Source: Zychaea mexicana
Lineage: Eukaryota > Mucoromycota > Mucoromycetes > Mucorales > Lichtheimiaceae
Direction of reading: 5' to 3'
Assembly: GCF_025766255.1 (NCBI RefSeq)
Contig: NW_026516710.1
Location: 248,001 to 312,000, forward strand
Length of the DNA: 64,000 bases
Positions within the stretch are counted from its first letter, which is position 1, and the number at the start of each line of letters is the position of its first letter. A model generated the notes under the pieces. The model saw nothing but the letters and a program-made list of their open reading frames with translations. It was not told the origin of the DNA and ran no database searches. The position numbers were made by a program, and so were the translations under genes. Positions 1-12,618 of the stretch are shown in pieces.

Positions 1-1
1 T

Positions 2-85
2 ATCGTGGATGCTTTCAGACCTGCTAAATACGCAGCCCAAAAGTCTAAACAAGAAGCAGATCCACCAAGCGTCAAAGGTTATTAA
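2..85 (+). CDS. Possible 3' end of an upstream gene
   Basis: One frame from base 2 stays open for 27 codons and ends in TAA at 83-85; it reads as a Lys/Ala/Pro-rich, hydrophilic C-terminal tail. Another frame is also open here (9-221), so coding is not proven. If real, it is the last exon of a + strand gene cut by the window edge. No function can be assigned. Confidence 0.3.
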   Translation: MVDAFRPAKYAAQKSKQEADPPSVKGY

Positions 86-361
86 TAGAAGCCGATTGCA
101 ATCCAGTTATTACAGGCCCGTACACCAACAAAGAATAACGAGCCACCAGGGAGAAACCCTCACTCAACCCGCTTCCCCATCGGGCCCCTCTGCTTTCTAT
201 TGGTTGTTCTGTGCTTTGTGAAACAGCAACACTTTAAAACCCGCATAGAGTGTTGACGTAACCAAAGGATGCACCTTCGATTTTCGCTGCCCGCATCGCG
301 TTTTCCCTTTTGACAACCCAAGAGTTCTTCCAGCTTCATCTCCCAAAGTAAAAAAATAATA

Positions 362-2252
362 ATGTCTACCGTAAGTTCATTTAATTGTCAAATCTCTTCC
401 CATTCCACGGTGAACCTGTTTCTTTTCCATACTTGCTTTTATGGCGGGTGGGAGGGGCGTAATCACTTTAGAAAGAGAGAAAGGGAGCGAGCGAGCAATT
501 CCACGATGGCTGTTATCTTCTCTTCTTGTTTGCCGGCAAAAATGAGGCAGAGAAACTTAACATATCATACGATATGCTATTCTCGTTACATTTCTCTTCT
601 GTCAAGAAAAAATGAAACGACGTTCATCGCACATTCTTTACGCCACTGCGCGTGTAAAGCAAACGACCTTTTTTTGTCGAGCCTGGTGACATCCGTTGGT
701 CGAATTGGCGACCAAAAACTCATCCGAGCCCTCCATCTGGTTCTTTTCGTGAAACATGTCGTTCATCGATATGCTTTCCTAGCCTCTCGCGCGCTCTTTT
801 TTTCTCTCTTTCTTCTTGCACCTCTTCTTGACTCGAGAGCTTTTTGTCCCGTGTTCTCCAACGACCCAGACCCTCCTTGGTGCTAACCCAAATGTTTGTA
901 CTTAGGAACGCGAAAACAACGTCTACATGGCCAAGTTGGCCGAACAAGCCGAGCGTTACGATGGTATGCTATAATCCTGCTTTCTTTCTCGCACCTCTCT
1001 CTCCACATCTCTTTATACTGTGTTTTCTGGACGAAAAGAGGAACAAGACGACATGAAACGCGTGAGAAGCGTTTCGTGTGCGTCATGAGTCACCTCCCCG
1101 CTCCAAAACTCTCCCTTTCTCCTTCCCTCCCTCATATCAACTATCCTAGTTGCATTGGCCATCCGTCTCATTCCATCTCCCCAAGAAAGAGCTCGTTCAC
1201 ATATGTTATGATGGATAGACTCATTTAATGATTTTAACTTCTTTTCTTTGCCTCACAATAGAAATGGTCCAGTACACCAAGGAAGTTTCCAAGGTAAGAA
1301 ACGAATCACATCACATCACAGAGGATAAAAAGATATGAGTTATAAACAATGGCAACGCGTTCTTTTCCTGAATAGATGGGTGTTGAACTGACCGTTGAAG
1401 AGCGTAACCTTCTCTCCGTTGCCTACAAAAACGTCATTGGTGCCCGCCGCGCTTCGTGGCGAATCGTGTCCTCCATCGAGCAAAAGGAGGAAGGCAAGGG
1501 CAACGCTGCCCAGGTCGAGAAGATCAAGGCTTACCGCCAAAAGATCGAGGCCGAACTCCAGGACGTCTGCTCTGATATTCTGAACGTTTTGAAGGACAAC
1601 CTGATCCCCAACGCTCAGGGCGGTGAATCCAAGGTCTTCTACTACAAGATGTGAGTTTTCAGAAAGAAAAGAGACGCGTTTCTGGCTCTTTTATATTAAA
1701 CGTGTGCTGTTATTCACAACAATACGGGCTGACACGATTAATACAGGATGGGTGACTACCACCGTTACCTCGCCGAGTTCCTTACTGGTGAGTCCCGCAA
1801 GGAATCTGCTACCCAGGCTCATGAGGCTTACAAGACCGCCACCGACGTTGCCCAGACCGAGTTGGCACCCACTCATCCCATCCGCTTGGGTCTTGCTTTG
1901 AACTTCTCCGTGTTCTACTACGAAATCCTCAACTCTCCCGACCGTGCTTGTCACTTGGCCAAGCAGGCCTTTGATGATGCTATTGCAGAACTCGATACCC
2001 TCTCGGAAGAATCTTACAAGGACTCTACTCTCATCATGCAGTTGCTGAGAGACAATTTGACCTTGTGGACCTCTGACTTGCAGGAGGGTGGTAAGTGAGC
2101 TTTATCATTTGTTTGGGAAGAAGACAGAATTACATGGAATCGGGATCTTCTTCGAGTGTTCTTTTCTACTCACCACATCTGCTTGTTTGTATTGAATAGA
2201 AGCCGATAAGAATGAGGACGCCAAGGGTGAAGAGGCTGAAGAATCCAAGTAG
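362..2252 (+). CDS. 14-3-3 protein (BMH1/BMH2-like)
   Basis: 14-3-3 proteins are dimeric cytosolic adaptors that bind phosphoserine/phosphothreonine motifs on kinases, phosphatases, transcription factors and transporters. Six exons can be followed: 362-370, 906-963, 1262-1293, 1376-1650, 1747-2090 and 2200-2252, all with GT-AG borders and phases that close exactly, giving 256 residues, normal for the family. Recognisable blocks are the N-terminal dimer helices ([18 protein letters not shown]), the [18 protein letters not shown] signature, [10 protein letters not shown], the [14 protein letters not shown] block and DNLTLWTSD near the C-terminus. The tail is acidic, as usual. The first exon codes for only three residues (MST), so the start depends on the splice at 370/906; reading on from there reproduces the conserved N-terminus, which makes this start convincing. 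Confidence 0.96.
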
Positions 2253-2550
2253 ATAAGAGATTAGGCGTTAATTTTTTCTTTCTTTCATCTCTATATTATA
2301 TATACTGTGTTTTTCTCTCTCTTTTCACTGTTTCCCCCTCTTTTCTACGGATGACGATGATGACAACTACGATGATGATGATGATGATAACGCATGTTTG
2401 ATGCGTTTCAACCTTAAAAAAAGAATACGGTTTTTTTGTTTCAATATATTGATTCTCTCCATATCTCAAATTTGTGGGCCCTATTGCGTACCTTTGTTGC
2501 TCTCTTTTCCGTGAACTAATCAATACATATTACGCTCTACATATACACAA

Positions 2551-5500
2551 ATGAATCCCGATGCACAAATCTTTAATGAGACGCAACACTCGTTAAATGA
2601 AGCGTACTTGGCAACTGCCGTACCCGAAGCACCAAAAAAACAGCAGCAGCAAAATAACTCATCGGCTGCTGCTGATGCTGTCTACAACAACAACAAGAAC
2701 AACGCCACCGGCGACAACGATGCCAAGGAAGATGTCCCTGGATTTGCTAATTATCGCTTTGTCATGAGCAGCTTTGAACTATACGAGACCAAAACTGTAA
2801 GGATCCCTTCTTTTGAGACTTTTTTATATCTTTTTTAAAGTTGGATCCTACATAAATCCATCGAAACAGCGGTATTATTTGATAGGCACCAATCAATCAA
2901 GGCAAAAATATCGTGTCCTGCAAATCCATCGCAACAACCCCAAGGAGCTAGTAGTGATCGAAGACGATGTGGTGTACTCTGAAGCGGAAAAGACAAGGCT
3001 ACTGAATATGATCGAGTATGGCAATATGTCCGTAGGCGGCCTTCAACTTGTTCCTATGCGCATTTATGGCATTGTCGGCTTTATCCGGTTTACGCAAGGG
3101 TGGTACATTATTTTTATCACCAACGTCAAACAGGTGGCGTTGATAGGCGGTCATTATGTCTATCATATTGATGAAACACGTCTTGTACCTATTGGGCCTC
3201 AAGTCAAAGTCGACAAGAATTCAGATGAAGCTCGGTAAATACATAATCATTATTTTTGCTACTATCAACCAGTTATATACTAAATTGTTTACTTGTATCT
3301 ATAGCTACATTGCTACGTTTCAAAATATCGATTTGACCAAAAACTTCTACTTCTCCTATACATATGATATCACCAATACCCTTCAGGTCAATATGACTGG
3401 CCCGCCACCGACAATGGATACTCAAAACAGCGTCAGTGGAGATGAGGATGATGGAAAATATGATGGCAACGACGAGGACGGTGCAGGTGGTAAAAAGAAA
3501 TCAAAAATGCCTGTCAGCCACAACGATATGTTTGTATGGAATCATTACTTGCTGAAATCGGGCTTCAAGGACCTCAACAGTCGCTCTGGATGGATTCTTC
3601 CTCTGATCTACGGATTCGTTGATCAAGCCAGTAAGCTGGATAGATATCTAGTTTACAAAAGTGAAAGAAGTATTTCTGTTCATTTTTTTTTACTAATCGA
3701 GACGTTCCATTCTATACTGTCATCCAGAGATATCGGTGCTCGGTCGAAATGTTGTTATTACTTTAATTGCTCGACGGTCCAGACACTTTGCTGGCGCGCG
3801 CTTTCTCAAACGAGGTGTCAATGATATGGTTTGTTTTCATTCCCATTCTCTCTTTCCTTACATATTTTTCATATGAAGAATCACTTATAATGTATACTTG
3901 ATGTCATTAGGGTTTTGTGGCGAACGACGTTGAAACGGAACAGATCGTTGCAGAAATGACGACAACGTCGTTTCATTCTACTGATCGACTGTTTGGCAAC
4001 CCACGCTATTCATCTTACGTGCAACACCGAGGATCTATCCCTTTGATATGGACACAAGATCCAACAAACATGTCACCAAAGCCTCCTATTGAACGTAAGA
4101 TGCCTTTTTTAAAAGGATTAGGATAATAGTACTGTCGACATTCACTATTAATGTCTTATGCTGCGCTTGTTTCTTTTACTTAGTGAACGTGGTTGATCCA
4201 TTTTATACAGCTGCTGCATTGCATTTTGAAAACCTGTTCGCAAGGTACGGGACACCGTGCATTGTACTAAACTTGATCAAGGTAAACGGATCGCCTCTAT
4301 TCTGACCTCTTAAAGTTTTCAAGAGTGATGGGTAGTTATTCAATCAGCATTTCATATGTTTATCTAGCAAAAAGAAGCACATAAGCGTGAATCTATTCTG
4401 GGAAGCGAGTTCGAACAAGCCATCACATACTTAAATCAATTCTTGCCAGAGGATAAAAGGATAAAGTACATTGCTTGGGATATGTCAAGGGCATCCAAAA
4501 GGTAAGGTACCTCCTTAATCTAAGAGTAGGGGCTGTTGGCACAAAAATCGAACTCTGACACGGGTACCTTTCAATAAAATCCTCGTAGCAACCAAGATGT
4601 TATTGGCTATTTGGAAACCGTTGCTCAGCAAACCATCGACTCGACAGGGTTCTTTCATAGCGGTCCCGAGCCCTATATTAATGCTATGCGTCGAACTTCT
4701 GCGTAAGAAAAATCAACTGAGAGAAGAAGAGTGCTTTTTTTCTCTGCGTGTGCATGTGTGTTTGTACATAACATTTGTACTGATTGAAGGAGAATCCTAC
4801 TAGTGGCAATCCAAAACGCTCAGAAGGATCCAGGCAACATGGTGTTCTGCGTACTAACTGTATTGATTGCTTGGACCGAACCAACGCCGCCCAGTTTCTG
4901 ATGGGAAAATGCGCTCTTGGCCATCAGCTGTATGCGTTAGGTGTAGTTTCTTCGCCGAAAATTGATTTTGATTCAGACGCTGTAAATATCTTTACGGAAA
5001 TGTATCATGATCATGGCGACACAATCGCGCTCCAGTATGGTGGTTCACATCTGGTCAACACCATGGAAACGTATCGCAAGATCAACCAATGGACAAGCCA
5101 TCCTCGCGATATGATTGAGACTATCCGTAGATTCTATGCAAATGCATTCTCAGGTATATTATTGAATGGGGTTATAGTTGCTTATAGCGACAGACAGTAA
5201 GAACCAAATCTTATTCTGTATCAAAAAAATACGTTTTTCTAACATTTGCATGTCCTTCCCCTGACTATTGTTTCCCCTTTTCCTCGCGATGGCCATCATA
5301 GATGCCGACAAGCAGGATGCCATCAACTTGTTTCTAGGCAACTTTGTCACCGAGGACGGTCAGCCGATGTTATGGGAGCTGAATTCTGATTATCACTTGC
5401 ACAATCAAGACCCTCGAATTCAAGCAACACGGCGAGAGTAAATATACTATCATAGTTCTCTAACTTTTTAAACGATACAAGAACATGCATATGCTCACGC

Positions 5501-6800
5501 ATTTTAATGTTTCCATTTAATTGCTTTTCTCTCCCTCTTTTCTTAGTTACCGAAAATGGTGCTCAACTGAAGTGCTTGTACCAAAGCACGAAGACGTGGA
5601 TCCATCAGCGTTTCATATTCCCAGCACCCTTCGCAAACCAGCCGAAAATCCCGACGAGAGCGATCCATATCATGGATACTGGTCAGAGTATTATGACCCT
5701 CGTCACTTGACGTCTTTGGATACATTGTTTGCTTACAACATGAATGGAACTCTCAAATATCGTTTTCCCCAAGTTGCCATGAATGGCCATGACAAGGATA
5801 CGGAGTATGTATCATTATTCTCCCTTCACTAATTACACCGGTGAAATTCAAGACTTCATTGACATTGATAACACATAGGCTGACACGAGAAGCAGCACTA
5901 GGAATTAGTCCATTTACTGTCCGGCCTATTCCAGGCACACGTCCGCCAGCTGTTGCCAAAGTCACGACAGATAAAAAACAAACGCCCGAAGAAGAGGCGA
6001 TCCAGCCCACGAAACAAAAATGGGTGATTGAAAATATAGCTAAGCGATGTCTAGACCCGCAAGTATCAAGTAACGAACGACATGAATACGAAATGTAGGT
6101 TGTGTACAAGCGATCGTATGTTTACTCCACATAGACGATTGAACATATGTTCACAATCAGCATGACATAAATCCTTGTAAACTCAAGTTATGAGTTGTTT
6201 TTTATGATATTCTTATTTTTTTCTTGTAACGAATATAGATATACCAAGCAATTTCGTACTGTGGATAAACTTGTGGCTGTACAGAGCGATCAGTCGACTT
6301 CACCAGGCGGACTCGAATCGTTTCCAGAATACCAACAATACTACAACTACTTTAACCGCATAGCATTGGATGACAATCATGCCAAGTTACAGACACATTC
6401 GATCGACGAACAAGTGTATCGTACGTATGTGGATATACCACGACGCGTGGCTACCGTGCAGATGACGCGCGACTGGAGCGGAAACGCGCGAAGACGCTAC
6501 GAAGGATATGCTGCATATTTGAATACCGGGAAATATCCTCAGTATCATGGAAGCCAACACCAAAGACATTTAATGGCCACGCTACAAAACAATGTTTTGA
6601 ATGCTACGGCTGCAGCTGCTCAAGCCATATTGGATGTCAACAATAATGGTGGCAACGGCGGTAGACATAAGAGTTCCACAGCTACTGCCGCTACAGGCGG
6701 TGATGCTGCTAGTTCTGCTGGAGCAGGAGGACGAGAAAGATTTCCTACAGAGGCACAACGACGGCTTTATGCTAGTGCCGACGGCCATACCCAAGCATAA
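2551..6800 (+). CDS. FIG4: Fig4-type SAC-domain polyphosphoinositide phosphatase
   Basis: Fig4 is a SAC-family lipid phosphatase that, with the kinase Fab1/PIKfyve and scaffold Vac14, sets PI(3,5)P2 levels on endosome and vacuole membranes. The gene has many short introns. Exon 1 ends at 2796 and splices to 2870 (KTRYYLIG...), matching the family better than the unspliced frame. The N-terminal SAC block ([34 protein letters not shown]) is followed by the catalytic CX5R(T/S) motif in [12 protein letters not shown] (about 4842-4880), then Fig4-typical [29 protein letters not shown] and a cysteine-poor C-terminal half. The catalytic Cys and Arg are present. The last exon (6240-6800) has an Ala/Gly-rich low-complexity tail. 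Fig4 is preferred over Sac1 because of the long C-terminal region and the DHGD/QYGGS context. It lies 285 bp upstream of the Ist1 gene on the same strand. Confidence 0.93.
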
Positions 6801-7084
6801 AAATGCAAAGAAATATATCAATTCCGATTTCTAAACAATTTAAATAAGCTACACATAAAAACCATTTGTTACAAGGTTATCTTGTGTGTATGTCATGTCT
6901 GACAGTTTCTTTCTGATTTTAGTGTGTCCTAATATAGCAACTAAAACTATCCATGCAAAGGTGTGTGGATTATAAGATTGTTTCCCAGCAGCAACAGCAG
7001 CGGTGACGCGCCATCCCGGACCCGACAAGAACGTTTCTACTCGCTTTCATTTCCATTTTGCCGCCCACTTCTAAGCGATTACCA

Positions 7085-8257
7085 ATGTTTCAACCAAGTA
7101 AACTCAAAGTACACCTGAAATTATCCATCAATCGCCTAAAAATGCTGCAGGCAAAAAAGAATTCGCTCGGTCAGCATCAACGCCGAGAGATTGCAACTCT
7201 TCTCGATAAAGGCAAAGAGGAAAGTGCACGTATTCGAGTCGAACATATCATTCGTGAAGATCTGCTGGTGGAGACCATGGAAATGCTCGAACTGTATTGT
7301 GATTTACTACTCGCACGTTTTGGATTGATTGAACAATACAAGTAAGTCGTTGCTGTTTCTTGGCTTTAATGTCGCGTATCTTAGAACCCTATTAAATAAT
7401 AATGGTCATGGATCATATTGTTGAAAACTAGAGAATGCGATCCTGGTATTGCTGAAGCAGTGAACACGCTGATCTGGGCTACACCTCGTACTGATGAAGT
7501 TAAAGAATTGGCTGCGGTTAGTGATATCATCAAAAGAGAAAGAGATTGAATTACGATGCTCATGTGCTTCTGTTGCTGTATGATAATGTAGGTCAGAGAT
7601 CAATTTGCTGCAAGATATGGAAAAGAATTTGTGCTAAATGCACTTGACAACGTTGACCAGGTGGTGAATGATAGGGTATGTTTACAAAGGATCCTCAAAA
7701 TAATGGTTTATGATTGAAAAACTATATGCTCATCGCATAATGTACATGCATGAAAAAACAATAGGTAGTTTCAAAGCTTCAGGTCAGTGCCCCCGACCCG
7801 TACCTAGTTGAGCGGTATCTCGAAGAAATTGCAAAGTCCTATGACGTACCGTGGACTTCAAGCATCTTGGCTGCCGAGGCTGAGGATGATTTGGATGATG
7901 ACAGCTCGAGTGGTGGCGGTGGTGGACTAGCTGAAGCATATCCGGCAGAAATGGAGCCTCCTCTTCTGGCAAAACCTAGTGCTTCGGTAAGCACGTCATG
8001 CATATCTGATTTTTAATTAGCTACTTTATTAATCCACTATGATGTAGGAACAATCACCACCAGAGCAACAGAACGATGAAAGTGTAATTTCGCCACCACA
8101 GCCGCCTAGCGAACCTTCCATTGACCTGCCTAAAATTCCATCCAACATGCCACCCAGAACAAAGCGCTCGCCCGCCCCTGCTGCTCCTAAACCTCAAGAT
8201 GATCCAAATGACTTTGATTCTTTGGCCAGACGGTTGGAAGCATTGAAACGAAAGTAA
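7085..8257 (+). CDS. IST1: Ist1-like regulator of the ESCRT-III/Vps4 cycle
   Basis: Ist1 binds ESCRT-III subunits and the AAA ATPase Vps4 and tunes filament disassembly at endosomes and other membranes. The first ATG of the open frame is at 7058, but the ATG at 7085 (MFQPSKLKVHLKLS) reproduces the usual N-terminus, so I chose it. The N-terminal helical domain shows LSINRLKMLQAKK, ARIRVEHIIREDLLVETMEMLELYC and LIWATPR, then AARYGKEFV. At least five short introns interrupt the gene (first donor after 7341). After an acidic, Pro/Ser-rich linker the protein ends in DFDSLARRLEALKRK, a textbook MIM1 helix for binding the Vps4 MIT domain. It follows the Fig4 gene in tandem; both products work on endosomes, though fungal neighbours need not be co-regulated. 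Confidence 0.93.
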
Positions 8258-10629
8258 AAAACAAAATGGAATGACCATATATAAATTGATACCCTCAACA
8301 TCCTCTTTTGATTCTTTCTTTCAGTCACTCTCTCTGTCTCTTTTAAACCAATATACATATATGTAAGGTGTAAAATAAACTTGTGGGAATCATTTTATTA
8401 AAAAAGTAGAGTAAAAGCAAAGTTAAAAAGTACAAACGCAAAAATATTGAGCACGTTATTGGCATGCTGCGCTAAGCTGCCACACGTACACACAAGGACA
8501 ATACTGAGTTATCAGAGCAGATAGAAATAACAACTGCTGCCTGAATGAAAAGACAATATGTGCATACTAGCTCAATAGTCTTGCACGAGCAAATTTCCTC
8601 ACCGCCAATATCACAAGAACATATACAAGGCGAAATAATTTAGAAGGCAGAAGTAGTTCTTTATCATGGAATGCATAATCTTATGCAGTATCACTTCTTA
8701 CCATATGAATCATATTAGATAGGTTGATTCAATGATACTTCTTGTAGTATTTATTAATACAAATATAACAGGACCATCATGGATGTATACAGTACTTTAA
8801 TACACAGTGTGGACGCCAGAATGTGATTGCAATATAGGCATAAATAATATCAACGAAATGTCTAGCTATTTAGTAAGAAGAATTATATATAACTTGAAGT
8901 CAGGCAGGTTATTGAATTCTTAAAATGATAAAATATGTATTGCATCACCCCGTCGTGGGCACGTTATGAATCATCTATGCACGAATGAATGCTTGCACTG
9001 TGGTCCATCAAAGATACATTCTGACCAGAAACACCATATTGCAAACTAGTTTGCAATCTGTTTTTAAGCGCATAACCTTTCGCTCTGCTCTAGTATATTT
9101 GGCACTGCGTGATTAATAACTGGAGAATGATGACAAATGCGATATGACAATGGATAAATGCTCAATCATACAAGAAATATTGTTCTGCTGAGCTGGTGCA
9201 CTTGGTGCAGTGGTTTCCCGTTTAGATCAACCCCAAAGGGGGTCTTGAAGGGTTGAAGCGAATGAGGTTGAAAAAAAGTGAGGGTGAGTTTCATATAGAA
9301 TCTGTATGCTTTCTTATTTTTGAATGTCCCATCATAAAAGTTGCCACAATTGAAGGTGGAATGTATCCAAGGGAGATTTTAACTGGGAATCACTATATGT
9401 GGAGTCAAGTGCTTTTTTGTCTTATGCTTGTTGACGTCGGTGATGAGGATGTTGCTGATGCTGAAGAAGATAGGGCTGGCAATTATGCTGATAGTGTAAA
9501 CGATGCATACGACAATGAGCCAACGAGAAACATAGTGGGAGGGATGGATAGGTAATGTTGTCAGTTGTAGCTCACAACTACTGTAGACTTTGTAGGTTTC
9601 CTCAGCTATTTCCTTTTCATTAGCTGCGAGTTCGAGGAGAGAGCACAACCGGACGATGCAATAATTCTTTCTCGGATATGCTGCAGGCTTTGAGCAGCGA
9701 ATTCTTGTGATATTCCCTTGCGGGATAAATATCCTTATCATGAAGAATAACATCGCTAGAATTGTGCGACACATAGTAAGTATCCTTGCCAACATCAAGT
9801 TACTTTTTCAACACATTATACGTACCCTTGATATTGTATCCTAGAATGTGCAGCTAGTAAATTAAATTTGATGATCGGTTGACAACTTCGGAAGCACGTC
9901 GTACATCACAACTGGTGTTTGATCATACTGTCAGCTCACTTTTTTGATTGTTCGCTTTTCCGATTTCCAAGCACCCTATTCCTACATCTCCGCTTCCAAC
10001 GTACACAGTGTCAGTTCGTCGACCATCCTTCAAACTATACACCGGACGATCAACAGTTGAGTCTTTCTTCCTTATTGGTTGCTTCGGCATTTACTACACT
10101 TGACTTTTCTTTGCTTTAAGATAGTATTTTCCAAACATTAGCCTGCAATCAAAACATGGATATCCTCGCAATAGACTTACCCAAGTGAACAATACGGTAT
10201 AAATATATTTTTTATCTCAAATCATATGATACCAACCATTTGGACTTTTCTTGGCAACAGAAGGGACTTTATTTGTGTCCCTCCACAGCGGAAAATATTA
10301 GCCTAAGATTACAGGATACTGCAAAAAAGCAGTTTCACTATACTTAATAAAGCATCAATATAAAAATTACACAGGTATTCAAGGGGAAAAGTTGGATAGA
10401 AGCTTTAATTTAAGATTAAGAATTTATTGTCTGAAACATTGAATAATTCAAGTATCCTTCTTTAATGAATTCCAGAGTTTATAATGGAATTCTACTTTTG
10501 CATATAAACATGGAAAATCAGAAGAATCCTAGTGTTGTTCCTTGTTTGCTCATAGTATCAACAAGTATTAAAAGAAGAATCTTTCATATCGAATTATGTT
10601 TATTCAGGGGGGTAAAAATTACTTTGTAA
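8258..10629. other. AT-rich gene-poor stretch with weak coding relics
   Basis: The Ist1 3' UTR is followed by AT-rich DNA without a convincing gene. Two weak signals stand out: an open + frame of 100 codons at 9253-9555, and a - strand reading of about 9620-9790 that stays open with a plausible composition but no start and no splice context. Both could be remnants of decayed genes. A short stretch at about 9190-9260 resembles a tRNA A box. I see no tRNA or rRNA. Confidence 0.5.
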
Positions 10630-10899
10630 TTAAAGATGGTTTCTGTCTCCTAAAATCTCCTGTTGGTGCTTTCCATTTACCATGCCAGGCCAGATAATGT
10701 GCTGCCTGACCTGGTTTCTCGCTCTAGTTTCTGACAAAAGTCCAACAAAATCAGTGATGGATTCTGCTTCAACGACATATAGTTTCTCAGTACTCGATCC
10801 CGTCAAATACAGAGAGCATGTCGTTTTCTCGAGGTTGGGCTGATAAATTCCGATTAACGCCAGCTTTTTCGTATTGCCAGCGCTTATTATGGTACCAGA

Positions 10900-11073
10900 T
10901 ACACTTTTTTCAGATATTACTGGCGCATGCGTGGGATGGCAAGTGGCTTTATGCAATTGGAGTGAGTGGCACAGAGTAAAAAATGATACTGGCGCAACTA
11001 TCTTAAATAAGGCACATATTATGTTGTCGTTCAGATCTATGACAAAATAGGTTATTCACGAAGAACGGTTTAT
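10900..11073 (+). repeat. Left terminal inverted repeat
   Basis: This arm pairs with 12619-12790 in inverted orientation. By eye the two differ by about four or five substitutions in the central part and a few one-base indels near the inner edge, over roughly 172 bp. Similarity stops at about 11073. Confidence 0.9.
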
Positions 11074-11088
11074 CCAGCTCATTGCTAA

Positions 11089-11258
11089 GTTGACAAATGG
11101 GTTGACAAATGGGCTGCTGAGTTGACAAATGGGTTGACAAATGGGCTGCTGAGTTGACAAATGGGTTGACAAATGGGCTGCTGAGTTGACAAATGGGTTG
11201 ACAAAACTTTCAGTTGTCAACCGAATTGTCAACCGAATTGTCTACTTAATTGTCAACC
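11089..11258 (+). repeat. Tandem TTGACAA array with inverted TTGTCAA copies
   Basis: Three full 32-bp units (11089-11120, 11121-11152, 11153-11184) and a partial fourth (from 11185) each hold two TTGACAA cores. They are followed by several inverted cores (TTGTCAA, one degenerate) up to the nuclease start codon. The array sits between the left arm and the gene, where a promoter or a site for the element's own protein would be expected. No matching array is seen at the right end. Confidence 0.9.
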
Positions 11259-12376
11259 ATGGCTGGCCTTCCTGGCGTCTTCTCTTTACGACCAGGGTCG
11301 GATCTAATGGCGAAATCCATAACACGCAATTCATCGGTTATCAAGATCATAACAACAGCTCTAGTCAAAACGGCAGATGACTACTTTGTTGCGGAAAGCG
11401 AGTGGGGCAATGGAAGTCGGTCTGATCTTGTTTTGTCACCTCGTTCGTCATCTTTTCAGCTCGCGCCTATCATCATAGAGTTTCAATGTCGGGTGGACAA
11501 GAAATTCATGAAAAGATTGATCATGTACTCTTTACAAGCGTATCGACGTTACGAAAAGGATCCAATCATGCTCATTATTTGTAGCGGTACTTTGTACGAT
11601 GATGTAGCGAATCTTCTTAAATCGAGTGATGTTCTTGGTTGTAGGCGCTATCCATGTGAAGGCTGGGGTGCAAGTGCCTTATCATGGCTAAGGAAAGTCT
11701 CTCGTCACTCACAGCTTCGGAGAAACGTGAGCCATTTGCCAGCTTTGGACTTTTTCTCACACAGTCAATGCCGTTCAGTGAGCTTTCCAGCGACGATGAG
11801 ACAACAAAAATGCTGCAGTCACTAGCCGTTGACCACTACATGTCTTTAATTGGAAATGAAGCCCACCTCATCGACTTTATAAAAGGAGTACTCGACAAGC
11901 AAGAGATATTCTACAATAAGATACTCGCTCTCGCTGATGATGATGATAAACCAAGGTTACGTGAAGCTATCCAAGATGCTCAAGTCGAACAACGAGCTCT
12001 AAAGCGGAAGCTGGACGAATTGGAGGATGATGACAATGATGTTAACAATGACAACGCGGTGAATGATGACAATGACAACGCGGTGAATGATAACAATGAC
12101 AACGCTGTGAATGATAACAACGACAACAATGACGATGGTGTACACGTTGCTACCCCCTCTTCCTCAACTACTTTGGAGGATAGAAAAGCACTGTACAAGA
12201 AAGGGATGGAGTTTGTCGCGAAGTATAAGAAGGCACGAATGGCTAAAGGCAAGAAGCGCATGGACTGGCAAGAATGCATGGCTGCAGGACGGAAGGAAGG
12301 TCTGCTGTTGAACTATAAAAATGCCAATACATTGAAAAATCAGTTTGCAAAGTTTGAAGGAAATAATGATGATTAA
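11259..12376 (+). pseudogene. PD-(D/E)XK nuclease-like gene of the element, frameshifted
   Basis: The start at 11259 lies in CCATGG context. The first frame carries the fold's signature: SRSDLVLSP (candidate catalytic Asp), then PIIIEFQCRVDKKFMKR (Glu-X-Gln in place of E-X-K), then a helix LIMYSLQAYRRYEKD with Gln/Tyr as often seen in motif IV, then a hydrophobic strand PIMLIIC. At about 11664-11670 (TGGGGTG) the reading must slip by -1 to continue as CKCLIMAKESLSS and on through the rest of the gene. The second part has a helical region, an Asp/Asn-rich low-complexity stretch (about 12020-12140) and a basic C-terminal block with WQECMAAGRKEGLLLNY that could bind DNA. The break is in a run of four G, so an assembly error is possible. 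Family placement is inferred from motifs. Confidence 0.7.
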
Positions 12377-12618
12377 TAAACATACCCACTGTCATGCTGA
12401 TGAGATCAATGGAAAGAGGATATGAACATCTAGTGTGATAGCGAAGAAGATGCCCCACCATATTTTGTATAATCAAGCTGGAAGCGTGGAAATGGATGAT
12501 GGGATCGCTATTGTTAAGATTTTGTAGTTATTCTACATCCACGCTTGATGACTGTTTACAACGTAAGCCTTTGTAACGTTACAGCATGAGCGGACACGTT
12601 TATATATCCATTCATCGT

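Noticed and set aside
9..221. 70-codon + ORF at the window start
   Set aside because: A different frame gives a more protein-like tail ending at 85; this frame runs on into the 14-3-3 promoter.
11089..11206. Regular 32-bp repeats as a CRISPR array
   Set aside because: Units are directly adjacent with no unique spacers, and the genome is eukaryotic.
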